Below are positions 23,606 through 34,199 of a stretch of DNA of 64,000 nt, piece after piece. The first letter of the stretch is position 1. Each line of letters opens with the position of its first letter. Under the pieces are notes generated by a model. The model was not told the DNA's origin. It worked only from the letters and a program-made list of their open reading frames with translations, and ran no database searches. The translations under genes and the position numbers were made by a program. The stretch is from Geosiphon pyriformis (taxonomy: Eukaryota; Glomeromycota; Glomeromycetes; Archaeosporales; Geosiphonaceae), in the NCBI GenBank assembly GCA_016748015.1, contig JAAOMT010000299.1, forward strand, positions 662,180-726,179, read 5' to 3'.

Positions 23606-24189
23606 TAATCAGTAATTGGATAAGAAAATGAATGCCCATAGATGCTGTCTGAATGGTTGTCTACACAATAATAATAAAATATAGAGAATGGCAATTGCCA
23701 AAATTAAAGATGTGATCCAAAAAAAAATTAAAACTATTAAAAACAACTCACCAGAACTGGAAGAGATTATTTGAATCCCAAACCCTAATATTATACTTAA
23801 TGTGATAGATTCAGAGCAATTTCATAAACACTACTAAGAATTAGCATCTACCAGAGAAGAGCAAGAGCAATGTTTAGAATAGTTAAACACAAAGCTGTAT
23901 AGATATTGTCTAATTCCTAGTAACTTTAAATATTGTAATTATTGTGATCTTATCTACAATCTATCATCCTGAATGATCTATTCAATTCCCAAAAAAGAAG
24001 AACCAATTAGTGAATGCACAGCAAAATCAGAATCAAAATTCAATTCTGATTCAAACTCTAATAATAACAATAATAATAGTTCTAGCTCTGTTCAATATGA
24101 CAATAACAACAGCAAAAATTTTAACTTCAAAACAATATATTGCACTCTCTGACCTTTTAAAGAAGCAAAAACTCAAATAGTTCAGCAAT

Positions 24190-24665
24190 AATAATGAAGA
24201 TATTATGCCAGAATACACACATAATACCAATACTGGATTCGACCTAAGATATCCAAGAAAAAATGCCATAAAATTGGAACCACATTCCTGTACTTGCATT
24301 GATCTGAAAATAGCACTAGAAATTCTAGCAACAACAATGATTCAACTAGCATCTAGAAATAATTTAGTAAAAAAAGAAATTAATATAAGAAGAGGAATAA
24401 TTGATGCAGGATATGTAAGAAATATTATTGCAATATTACAAAATAATTCAAAAAAACCATATATTATTGAACCAAATGAAAAAATAGCACAAACAATATT
24501 TCTACCTTTAGTTAAAATTGCTTAGCTAGTATTAGTGAGAAATAGAGAAGAATTAAAAATGACAGCAAGAAAAATAAATGAATTTGGATCCATAAGTAGA
24601 ATAAACATACCAGTTAATATAACAGAGGAAAAAGTTATTGACAAAGGAAAAATTATCTCCACCCA
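24190..24665 (+). pseudogene. dUTPase domain encoded by gypsy D
   Basis: Trimeric dUTPase motifs appear in order: motif 1 HNTNTGFDLRYP (about 24220-24255); motif 2 region QLASRNNLVKKE (about 24340-24380; RSG of canonical enzymes is altered); motif 3 RRGIIDAGYVRNIIAILQNN (about 24390-24450), with the Gly/Asp/Tyr of the uracil pocket; motif 4 EPNEKIAQTIFLPL (about 24470-24512); and, after a TAG at about 24523-24525, motif 5-like NEFGSISR (about 24575-24600). dUTPase hydrolyses dUTP to dUMP and keeps uracil out of newly made cDNA. It sits between the Cys-rich module and RT. The open stretch is 106 codons. Fold call is confident, activity unlikely in this copy. Confidence 0.85.
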
Positions 24666-25009
24666 TTAATTAATTTTTATTTCACTATATGACTAGTATT
24701 TAGTAGTTATAGAAAGGAAAATAAGAAATTAGCCCCAGATTTTTGAAGCAGAAGCTACTATTTGTGAATTAAGAGGAATTATTATCACCAATCTCTACAT
24801 ACCAGCTAAAAATAACAAAAACATCAAGATTCCAATCCACAATACAACTGAAAACCCCATTGAAATACCAAAAAGAACTATCATTGGATACTTAAACACT
24901 GAAGTTAAAGATCAACTACCAAGCACTATTCCAGATTTTTTACAACTTTGCAGATATGTGGATATTACATCACAAACAATATATGAATGAAAGGAATGTT
25001 ATTTGCTCC

Positions 25010-26350
25010 AACCAGAATAATTAGAACAAATAAACATAAGAAACTTAGACCCACTCCAACAAATGCAGCTCAAGATGCTATTTAACAATTTCACTGATAT
25101 CATTGTCAGTAAAAATAAATTTGGCAGAATTGATATCATTTAACATCAGATCAAAACTGGAAATATAATGTTAATAAAACAACAAGCATACTAAGTACTA
25201 CTAGCAAACTATAAAATTATCCAACAGAAAATCAACCAGATGTTAGACAATGGGTTAATTCAACTATCAATGAGTCTATAGTTATTACCAGTAGTATTAG
25301 TCTATAAAAAGAATAAAAAAATCCACTTTTGTGTGGATTATAGAAAACTCAATGGTGTAACTTGTGGAGACAACTATTTCACTCCACGAATCTAAAAATT
25401 ATTTAATACATTTAAAAGAAAGAAATGATTCTCTATATTAAACTTAGATAGTGGTTACTGACAAGTAGCCATAAAACTGAAAGACAAAGAGAAAACCACA
25501 TTCATTACAAAAGAAAAAAATTTTGAATTTGAAGTAATACTATTTGGTTTAACCAATACACCAGCCATGTTTTAATAGCTGATGGAAATTGTTTATATCA
25601 GACTGCTATAAAAATCAATAGTGGTCTACTTAGATAACACCAATGTATTCTCAAAAACATTTGATGACTATCATTATTATTTACAGCAAATGTTTAAGAA
25701 ACTTAGAAGAGCCAGATTGAAACTAAATACAACCAAATACTTCTTTGGTAAAACAAAACTAAAATTCTTGGGACATGTTGTAAGCAAAAATGGAATCAAA
25801 ACAAATTCAAACAAGATTGAAATCATCAAAAACTTTTCAATATCAACAAATCTTACCAAATTAAGAGCATTTTTAAAATTTGCTGAATATTATTGCCACT
25901 TTATCCAGAATTTTTTCAAACTAGCTCAACCACTTTACCAGCTTTAAGCCAAGAATGTGAAATACAAATGAAATAAAGCACAGCAAAAAGCTTTCAACAC
26001 TTTAAGAAAAAAGCTCATCTAAGCCCCAGTATTAATCTATTCAGATTACAACAAACCATTTATTATTACTACCAATGCATCTGGTCAAGCATTGGGAGCT
26101 GTAGTATCTCAAAGAAAACCAGATGGACAAAAGCATCCAGTTACATATGCCAGTTAAAGTTTGAGTCCAGCCAAAAAGAACTATAAAACACCAGCACTAG
26201 AACACTTAGCTATCTATTAGACAGTCATAAAATAAAAAAATACTTAAGTCAGAAATTCGACATATACACTAATCACAAAGGATTAATATTAATCTAGAAA
26301 CAGAAATTTTGAAATAATGGCCATACCAGATAGAAAATAGAACTTTCATC
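25010..26350 (+). pseudogene. Reverse transcriptase and RNase H of gypsy D
   Basis: RT palm motifs: IHFCVDYRKLNGVTCGDNYF (about 25320-25380), LNLDSGY, FITKEKNFEFEVILFGLTNT (about 25500-25560) and the catalytic box VVYLDNTNVFSKTF (about 25621-25665), where YLDD has become YLDN. The open stretch 25621-25947 reaches the connection domain. RNase H follows with IITTNASGQALGAVVSQRKP (about 26060-26125). The second catalytic Asp lost to Asn is a G-to-A type change, so RT is dead. Many additional stops. Confidence 0.85.
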
Positions 26351-26639
26351 ATTCAAATATACAGTACATTATAAAAAGAGAAAAAAAAATGGAAACACTA
26401 ATGATTTGTTACAAATAAGACAAATTTAAGAACATTTTAACCCAAAAATATAACAAAAGATGAATACACAAAAATATTAATAACTCTAACACTATATTAA
26501 TACCCAGCAGTTTAAGGAGAAATTATCTTAAAAAGAATGAAACAACATAAAACAACAATCAAAATATTTTATTACTCACCAAAATATATTATATCAGAAA
26601 AACAGAAAAAATTCAGATCAGCCACTCAAAATAATCACA

Positions 26640-27411
26640 GAATTAGAAAAAAAAACAATACTATACAACATGTACTCAAATTCGACAGCAGAACATTTTT
26701 ATAAAGAAGCAATCATAGAAAAAACAAAAAAAAGATATTATTGGCCATTAATATATTCAGACATTATCCAATATATTCAAAATTGTAATACTTACCAAAG
26801 AAAAAAAGGAACAAGACCAAGTGAACCACTAAGACCAATTAAAGTGGAACAATCATTTGATAAAATTGGAATTGACTTAATTAAACTATTAACAATAACC
26901 AACAGAGGCAATTATTATATAGCAGTAACCATAGACTATCTTACAAAATAGCCAAAGATGAAGGCAATACAAAGAGTAGATGCAAAATTTATAGCCAAAT
27001 TTATCTACCAATATCTGATTTGTTGACATAAATGTCCAAAAAAATTATTATCAGATCAAAGAACTCACTTTGTAAATGGAACATTAACAGAATTAAGCCA
27101 AAGATTTAAAATCAAAAGACTATTATCATCACTATATTATTCATAAACAAATGGTTTAGTGAAAAGATTCAATAGAACATTGTGTAAAACAATAGCCAAA
27201 ATCAGTTAAAAAAACCAAAACAAATGGAATTTGGTTATACCATTAGTATTATTTGCTTATCAAACAATAAAGCAAGATACCACACAAGCAACATCATTTG
27301 AATTTGTTTATAATAGAACAGCAACATTACCAGTTAAGATAGACATTAATACATATCCAACAGAATCAATAACAGAAGCCAATTTTCAAAAAACATTGCT
27401 AAGAAGAATAT
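26640..27411 (+). pseudogene. Integrase of gypsy D, N-terminal and core part
   Basis: The HHCC region (HFYKEAIIEKTKKRYYWPLI ... CNTYQRK) is at 26670-26810. The core has FDKIGIDLIKLLTITNRGNY (about 26860-26920), LLSDQRTHFVNG and SPYY..TNGLVKRFNRTL (about 27130-27185). The reading ends at 27411, interrupted by element E, and continues at 42739. Homologous to E integrase at 33100-33700. Confidence 0.83.
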
Positions 27412-28251
27412 TGTTACAAATAATTATTTGGGGTTTTAAATCAAATAACAAATCTGTAATTTAGTGTTAATTTACTTGATGACATTGGTAATATTTGTAG
27501 GTTGTTTGTATCTGAAAGTTTTGGTTGAGTCTTTTGTATAATGGACAGAAATTTAATAGTTGTTTTTAGTAGCCTTCTGGAATTACAATTCTGTTGAATT
27601 TTTTTTTCAGTGTAGTGGCTGGTAATCCTTCTGATAAGTTATCCTCAAATTTATAAGTTTTCTATCTTTGTTTTATGGGTTTTTTACCAGTCTCTATAAT
27701 GTTTGTAACTCAATAGTTTTAATTCTTAATCAATTAGTAAAACAACAATAAAAGAGAAAAATAAAAAAAAATAAAAGAAATAAAGACAATAAAGCAAAAT
27801 AAGCCAAAAAAATCAAAGTTAGTATTCTGTTAATAGTCGTGATTAAGAGCTATTGTTCTAGCATGGTTAAGTATTTAATACTATTAACATGAAGTGTTGA
27901 TAATGGAGAGTAGATTAAAATAGCAAATAATTATTTATTATTATTTGTGAATTAAAAAGTTGCTTAGATTAAATCTAAACTTAGAGGTCTGTCTTTTCTA
28001 CTTTTAATGCTACCACTATATATACATAATTGAGATTTCTCAATTTCTCAATTTTTTACACCAGGAATCCTGCAATTTCTTTGAGAAGAATTCTGGAATT
28101 CTGAAATCCTGTAATTCCTCATATGAGAATTTTAAAATTTCTGGAATTCTGCAATTTCTCTGAAAGAAATTCTGGAATTCCACATTTACTATATTTTCTT
28201 CTGATTGGCTAATTTATATACTAATATACTTTCTATATTTTATAAGTAACA
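27412..28251 (-). repeat. 3' LTR of gypsy E
   Basis: Begins TGTTACAAATAATTATTTGG and ends TATAAGTAACA on the plus strand. Closely matches the LTR at 41922-42738 across its whole length and is more distant from the LTRs of F. An A-rich polypurine-like run (RC of 28252-28262) lies immediately internal to it, consistent with it being the 3' LTR of a minus-strand element. Confidence 0.88.
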
Positions 28252-28482
28252 TTATTCTTTTTTTTTAATATTAAGCTTCATCAAGATCTCTTAATTTTAA
28301 CTCTCCCTTTTTGAGTATTTCTTGAACTTTTTTTTCAAGAATTACTTGTGTTATCTTGTTCTGTAATTTTTTGAATTGGGCATTGGTTATTTTTTCCATT
28401 TGGTTAATGGTAATGGTGTTCATTATTAGATTAAGTAAAATTTCTGGTCAGTCTTGAAATTCAATTTGTAATTGATAGATGG
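28252..28482 (-). pseudogene. Post-integrase region of gypsy E, distal part
   Basis: About 230 bp of Lys-rich coding remnant lies between the 3' LTR and element F. It is the continuation of 32204-32560 after removal of F. It has many stops and no recognisable domain. The matching region in D is about 43700-44000. Confidence 0.5.
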
Positions 28483-29332
28483 TATTACAGATAATTATTT
28501 GAGGTCTCAAAGCAAATAACAAACTCATAACTTGGTATTCAATTGATTTAAAAGTGTTGGTAATATCTGAAAATTTCTATGATCTGAAAGTTTTGGTGGA
28601 GTTTTTTGTATAATAAACAGAGATTTAATAGTGTTTTAATAGCCTCTCGGAATTGCAATTCCATCAAATTTTTTTCTCAGTATGGTGACCAGTAATTTAA
28701 CAGAGATGCCTTTCTGATAAGCTATCTTTAATTTATTAAACTTTATACTCTTTCTTTGGGGTCTTTTACCAGGCTATTCTTGATGTCAATTACTTAGTGC
28801 TTAATCTCTTTGATCAGTAGTAAATCAACAAACAAAAAAAATAAAATAAAATAAAATAAAAGAAAATAAAAGAAAATAAAAAGAAAATAAAAAATTAGTA
28901 TCTCATTAATAGCCATAATTAAGAGCTATTGTTCCAGTGTAATTAAGTATTGAATTTTATCAACACTTCATGTTGATAAATGGAAGAGTGATTAGATTCT
29001 CAAACAAATGACAATAACATAGATTTGAAGAATTGAAGAGATATTTTATTTATATAATTTCATTTCAGTTGATAGCAACTATCCTTGAAATGAGAATTAA
29101 TAAATAAAGAAAAAAGAAAATTGTTCTAAATTAATAAAACTTTATTGAATTCTCCAGGAATTGCTTTTTCTTCTTTTAATACTCTCACTATATATATATA
29201 ATTTATGTTATATAAAATTTCTTGAATTTCTCAATTTTCTAGCCAGAAATTCTGGAATTCCACTTTTACTATGTCTATTCTGATTGGCTAATTTATGTAC
29301 TAATATTTAATTCCTATATTCTATAAGTAATA
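28483..29332 (-). repeat. 3' LTR of element F
   Basis: Starts TATTACAGATAATTATTTGAGG and ends CTATAAGTAATA. Pairs with 31311-32198, sharing the variants that distinguish both from the LTRs of E (for example GTGATCTGAAAG-type segment and the AAAATA-rich array near 28835-28890). A polypurine tract (RC of CCCTTTTTT at 29338-29346) is just internal. Confidence 0.85.
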
Positions 29333-29431
29333 TTATTCCCTTTTTTAATATTGAGCTTCTGCAAAATTTTTTAAACCTCTCTTTTGTATCAATGTTGTTG
29401 CTGTAATTTTTATTGCTATTTTTTTCTAATT

Positions 29432-29788
29432 TTATATGTAACTGGAGTTTTTAACTATAATGGTTTGTTCAGAATATCCAATTTCAAATCTTGTATCTGT
29501 ATTGTGTGTATGTTCAGACATAATGCCCTCATTATTATTATTAAATTTAGTTAATTTCTGTTCTATTGAAGCAGAGTTTGAATTGTTGTTGGCAGAGTTT
29601 GAATTATCATTATTATTAGTGGAGTTTAAATTATTGTTGTTATTAGTGGAGTTTGAATTGCTGCTGTCATTAGTGGAGTTTGAATTGTTGTTGTCATTAA
29701 CAGAATTTGAATCATTGCTGTTATTAGTGGAGCTTGAATCATTATTGTTATTAGTGGAGTTTAAATTGGGATTAAGTTCCAATTCCAA
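29432..29788 (-). pseudogene. Asn/Ser-rich ORF of element F, truncated into dUTPase motif 1
   Basis: A 118-codon open frame consists of about 65 residues of degenerate Asn/Ser/Asp pentads-to-octads (such as NSTNNNNDSSSTNNSNDSN), then FNNNNEGIMSEHTHNTDTRF, which matches the dUTPase N-terminus of D and E (MPEYTHNTNTGFDL). The rest of dUTPase and of pol is missing. It is therefore a remnant of a parent family-2 element after a large internal deletion. Whether the peptide is made is unknown. Confidence 0.7.
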
Positions 29789-29979
29789 TTCTTATTTGTT
29801 CTTACTAATTGGCTCTTCTTTGAATATATAACACATGAGAATAGATTGTGACTATGTCCTAATATTCTGACTCAGAGCTATTAGGTGAGTTTTTTTGATT
29901 TATTGGTACTATGGGAATTAGGTTTTATTGGGCTATTAGAGATAGGTTTCTTTGTATGATAGTGGAGTTTGGAATTTAT

Positions 29980-31195
29980 TGGACTTCAAATGTTTGGGTT
30001 TTTGAATAATTCCCAAAGTTTAAATTGCTAGAAATTTAATGAGTTTTATTAATGGTAAGTTTCTTTGTATAATAGTGGAGTTAGAATTATTGGATTTTGA
30101 ATGTTTGGGTTTTTAAATAATTGAAGTTTTAACAAGTTTTAATGAGTTTATTAAAGGTAAGTTTTGAATGTTCGGAGTTTTAATGATTGGGTTTTGAATA
30201 AATGGAGTTTTAATTTAATGAATTTTAATGAATTTATCAATGGTAATTTTCAAATGTTCAGGGTTTTAATAATCAAGTCTTGAATAATCGGAGTTTTAAT
30301 TTAATGAGTTTTTAACAAATTTATCAACAGTAATTTTCAAATGTTTGGGGTTTTAATAATTGGGTCTTGAATAATTGGAGTTTTTAATTTAACAAGTTTT
30401 TAACAAATTTATCAATGGTAATTTTCAAATGTTTAGGGTTTTAATAATTGGGTCTTGAATAATCAGAGTTTTTAATTTAATAAGTTTTTAACAAATTGAT
30501 CAATGGTAATTTTCGAATGTTTGGGGTTTTAATGATTAGGTCTTGAATAATCAGAGTTTTAATTTAATGAATTTTTAACAAATTTATCAACAGTAATTTT
30601 TGAATGTTTAGGATTTTAACATTTGAGTTTTGAATAAACAGAGTTTTAATTTAACAAGTTTTTAATGAATTTATCAATAGTAAGTTTTGAATGTTTGGAG
30701 TTTTAATGATTGGGTTTTGAATAATCAGAGTTTTTAATTTAACAAGGTTTAACAAATTTATTAACAGTAATTTTTGAATGTTCGGGTTTTTAACACTTGA
30801 GTTTTGAATAAATGGAGTTTTAATTTAACAAGTTTTTAACAAATTTATCAATAGTAAGTTTCGAATGTTTGAGATTTTAATAATTGGGTTTTGAATAATC
30901 AGAGTTTTTAATTTAACAAAATTTAATGAATTTATCAATGGTAATTTTTGAATGTTTAGGGTTTTAATGCTTGGGTTTTGAATAAACAGAGTTTTAATTT
31001 AATGAGTTTTTAATGAGTTTATCAATAGTAATTTTCAAATGTTTGGGGTTTTAATAATTGAGTTTTGAATAATCAGAGTTTTAATTTAGCGAGTTTATCA
31101 AAGATAAGTTTTGAATGTTCAGGGTTTTAATAATCAGATTTTGGATAATTGGAGTTTCAATTTAACAAGTTTTTCAAAGGTAATAGTAAAATAAA
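29980..31195 (-). repeat. Minisatellite, about 14 units of about 86 bp, inside element F
   Basis: The unit contains AATGTTTGGGGTTTTAATAA, TTGGGTTTTGAATAATCAGA and a TTTAATTTAAC-AGTTTTTAACAAATTTATCAA block. Starts of successive units near 29986, 30100, 30166, 30252, 30338, 30426, 30512, 30600, 30690, 30774, 30862, 30948, 31038 and 31110 give a spacing of about 86 bp. Units differ mostly by C/T and G/A changes. No equivalent array is in E, so it arose or expanded in the F lineage, between PBS and the short ORF. Confidence 0.85.
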
Positions 31196-31289
31196 GATTT
31201 CGCAAATTTTAAGTAATTTTCTCTTGTTTTCTCTTGGTCTGCCACTTTTTCTGTATGGTTGTTGCTGGTGCTGGTTCTTTGTTAGATTA

Positions 31290-31310
31290 TATCTCACAAA
31301 GAGCACCAAA
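31290..31310 (-). promoter_or_regulatory. Primer-binding site of element F
   Basis: On the minus strand, two bases after the LTR end, the sequence reads TGGTGCTCTTTGTGAGATAT, starting with the TGG expected to pair with a tRNA 3' CCA end. In E the same place (about 41904-41921) reads TAGTGCTCTCTGTAAGG, so the G is mutated. The matching tRNA was not identified. Confidence 0.6.
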
Positions 31311-32198
31311 TGTTACAGGTGATTTTTTTGGAGTTTCAAAGCAAATAACAAACTTGTAACTTAGTGCTTAATTGATGTAATAATGTTGGTTTCTAAAGGT
31401 TTTTGTGATCTGAAGGTTTTGGTGAAGTTTTTTGTATAATGAACAGAGATTCAATAGTGTTTTAGTAGTATTCTGGAATTGCAATTCCATCGAATTTTTT
31501 TTAACATGGTGGCCAGTAATCTGGCAGAGATGCTCTTCTGGTAAGCTATCCTTAATTTATCAAACTTTATACCCTTCTTTTGAGGTTTTTTACCAGGCTA
31601 TTCTTGATGTCAATTACTCAGTGCTTAATTTTTTTAATCAATAGTAAATTAACAAACAAAATAAAATAAAATAAAATAAAATAAAATAAAAAAAAATAAA
31701 AATAAAATAAGAAATTAATATTCTGTTAATAGCCATAATTAAGAGCTATTGTTCCAGTGTGATTAAGTATTAGATTTTATCAACATAAAATGTTGATAAA
31801 TAGAAGAGTAATTAGATTCTAAACAAATGACAATAACATGAATTTGAAGAATTGAAGAGATATTTTATTTATATAATTTTATTTTGGTTGATAGCAACTA
31901 TTCTTGAAATGAGAGTTAATAAATAGAAAAGAAAAGAGATTATTCTAAATTAATAAAACTTTATTAAATTTTCCAAGAATTGCTTTTTCTCTTTTTAATA
32001 TTCTTACTATATATATATAATTTATATTATATAAGATTCTTTAAATTTCTCAATTTTCTAACCAGGAATTCTGGAATTCCTGGAATCCTGCAATTCCTCA
32101 TACAGAAATCCTGTAATTCTGGAATTTTACTTTTACTACATCTATTCTGATTGGCTAATTTATGTACTAATATTTAATTCCTATATTTTATGAGTAAT
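31311..32198 (-). repeat. 5' LTR of element F
   Basis: Starts TGTTACAGGTGATTTTTTTG and ends TGAGTAAT. Pairs with 28483-29332. Contains a slippage-prone run of AAAATA units (about 31655-31710) shared with its partner. Followed on the right by the AATGG target copy and post-integrase sequence of E. Confidence 0.86.
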
Positions 32199-32203
32199 AA
32201 TGG

Positions 32204-32580
32204 CTCATGCTTGTGTAGTTAGATTGTTTTTTCTCATAAATTGTTCAAGTTGTTGTAATATCCTTGGATTAAATAATCATTTTGTCTTATCCATATATAA
32301 GTTCTGAATATTCAGGTGTTGTCCCAAGTGAAAATAACAAAAGTTTCTTGGAAATTGTTGTATTCATTAATTCCATGTTTCTATTGTTAACTCTTGATAT
32401 GGTACATCTTTTGTTTGTATTTCTATTGCCATTTTGATTTTTGTTATTATTTTGTCAATAGTATTTTCTGGTTTTCTCTGTTTTTTGTGTTGAGGTCTCT
32501 TTTTTGTATTTTTATATCAAATAATTTGTTGGTTAATGGTAATTTTCATGTTCTGTTGTTGAATCAGTTAAAAAAATTGT
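32204..32580 (-). pseudogene. Post-integrase region of gypsy E, proximal part
   Basis: Translated leftwards, this region aligns with 43270-43700 of gypsy D over more than 100 residues despite stops. A shared core is LGQHLNIQNLYMDKTK in E versus LGQKLNIQKLYLDKSK in D. Basic residues are abundant; no named domain was recognised. The shared stretch shows that family 2 originally encoded something after integrase. Confidence 0.55.
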
Positions 32581-32599
32581 TGTGCTAGTGTGTGTATAT

Positions 32600-33760
32600 T
32601 GTTGGTAATTTCCATTTTTTTTTGTTGCTTTTGTCACATATGCTGTGTCTTAGTTCAATGATTATAATTGATTCCAGATCTTGTGAAATCTTATCTGGTT
32701 AGACTAGTATTTGTTGTACTTTCAGTTGTGGCATATTATTGGTAGATGATGATACTATATAGTGATATAGTTTTAGTTAATTACTATGTGCTGCTTTGAC
32801 TAAGATTTTGTTGTCTTATTATAATTTATAAGCTTTATTTCCTAGAATTTCTTCTATGTAAAATGGTCTGTCCTATTTGAGATCAAATTTTCCATTCCAT
32901 TGTTTTTCCACTTTGGTATAATGTAAAAATACTTTGTCTCCAATCTTAAATTCAATTAGTTTATCTGATAGTTGGTTATCATGTCTTTTTTTTTGTTTTT
33001 TTTGTGACTTTTAGATGTTATCAGCTGTTTTTTGTTGTTTGTTTTTTAAAGTTTCTATTAAGTTATATGTTTTTCTTAACAACGTTTCTTAAAAATTGTC
33101 TTTGGTTATTGGTTCTGTTGGATATGTGTTGACTTTTATTTCAACTGGTAATTTTGCTGTTCTACTATATACTAATTCAAATGAGGTTGCTTGTATAGTG
33201 TCTTGCTTTATTGTTTGATAAGCAAATAATACTAATGGTATAAACAAATCCCATTCATTCTGGTTTTTTGGCTGATTTTGGCAATTGTATCATACAATGT
33301 TCTGTTAAATCTTTCAACTAACTCATTTGTTTGTAAATGATAAAGTGATAATAATAGTCTTTTGATTTCAAATTTTTGACTTAATTCTGCTAATGTTCTG
33401 TTTATAAAGTAATTTTTTTGATCTAATAGTAGTTCTTTTAGACATCCATGTCAGCAAATTAGATCTTGATGAACAAATTTGTTAACAGATTTTGCATCTG
33501 CTTTTTGAATGGCTTTTGTTTCTGGCCATTTAGTAAGATAATCTATGGTTACTACAATATATCTGTTGTCTCTGCTGGTAATTGTTAATGGTCTAACTAA
33601 GTCAATTCCAATGCAATCAAATAGTTGTCTCACTTTGATTGGTCTCAATAGTTCACTGGATCTTGTTTCTTCTTTTCTCTGACAAGCATCACAATTTTGA
33701 ATGTATTAAATAATATTTAGATACATAAATAGCCAATAGTATTTTTTTCTGATTTTTTCC
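32600..33760 (-). pseudogene. Integrase of gypsy E
   Basis: The core block at 33451-33648 is open: PIKVRQLFDCIGIDLVRPLT, TSRDNRYIVVTIDYLTKWPE. It is followed by LLLDQKNYF and ELVERFNRTLYD (about 33300-33440), the D-D-E pattern. The C-terminal barrel is visible at about 32830-32960 (WNGKFDLK..RPFYIEEILGN-AYKL). The Zn-binding N-terminus lies around 33660-33760. Frameshifts and stops throughout. Confidence 0.82.
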
Positions 33761-34199
33761 ATAATTGCTTCTTTATAAAAATGTCCTGCTGTTGAATTCA
33801 AGTACATGTTGAACAATATTGTTTCTTTCTTTGGTTGGTTAATCTGGATTTCTTTTGTTCTTTTGGTAAAGTATATTTTGATGATTAATAAAATATTTTG
33901 ATTGTTGTTTTATGTTGTTTTGTTTTTTTTGAAATAATTTTTTCTTAAACTGTTGAGTATTTATATAATACAGAAGTTGTTGATATTTTTGTGTGTTCAT
34001 CTTTTGTCATATTTTTGGGATGAAATGTTTAGATTTGTTTTATTCATGACAAACTGTCAGCATTTCTATTTTTTTTTTCTTTTTTATAGTGTACCATAAA
34101 AGTATATAGTGAAAGTACTATTTTCTATTTCGCATGTTAATTATTTCCAAATTTTTGCTTCTGGATTGAAGTCAATTCTTTGTGATCAGTGTGTACTTT

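Larger units (their letters stand above)
19891..27411 (+). mobile_element. Ty3/gypsy retrotransposon, family 2 (dUTPase type), copy D, left visible part
   Basis: The order on the plus strand is gag, CCHC knuckle, protease, Cys-rich module, dUTPase, RT, RNase H, integrase. The start is inside gag, abutting LTR B, so the 5' LTR and gag N-terminus should lie left of the window. The integrase stops at 27411, where element E begins, and continues at 42739. The 5-bp duplication is AATAT (27407-27411) and AACGT (42739-42743), with both differences transitions at a CpG. Very AT-rich, with many stops of the CAA/CAG-to-TAA/TAG and TGG-to-TGA/TAG types. Confidence 0.87.
28483..32198 (-). mobile_element. 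Non-autonomous LTR retrotransposon F (deletion derivative with minisatellite)
   Basis: Two LTRs (28483-29332 and 31311-32198) enclose only about 2 kb. That interior holds a primer-binding site next to the right LTR, an 86-bp minisatellite, and a short Asn/Ser-rich ORF ending in dUTPase motif 1. Target duplication GATGG (28478-28482) / AATGG (32199-32203). No protease, RT or integrase. The LTRs belong to the same broad family as those of E, so E-type enzymes could have mobilised it. It is inserted in the post-integrase region of E. Confidence 0.85.

Noticed and set aside
24190-24665. dUTPase as an endogenous viral insertion
   Set aside because: It sits in frame order within a Ty3/gypsy pol between LTR-bounded genes and recurs at the same place in a second copy, so it belongs to the retrotransposon.
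29980-31195. CRISPR array
   Set aside because: Units of about 86 bp are contiguous, with no unique spacers, lie in a eukaryotic LTR element, and no cas genes are present.
32394-32588. Short hydrophobic plus-strand peptide gene
   Set aside because: Phe/Leu-rich translation is the expected antisense of the Lys/Asn-rich post-integrase region of gypsy E.
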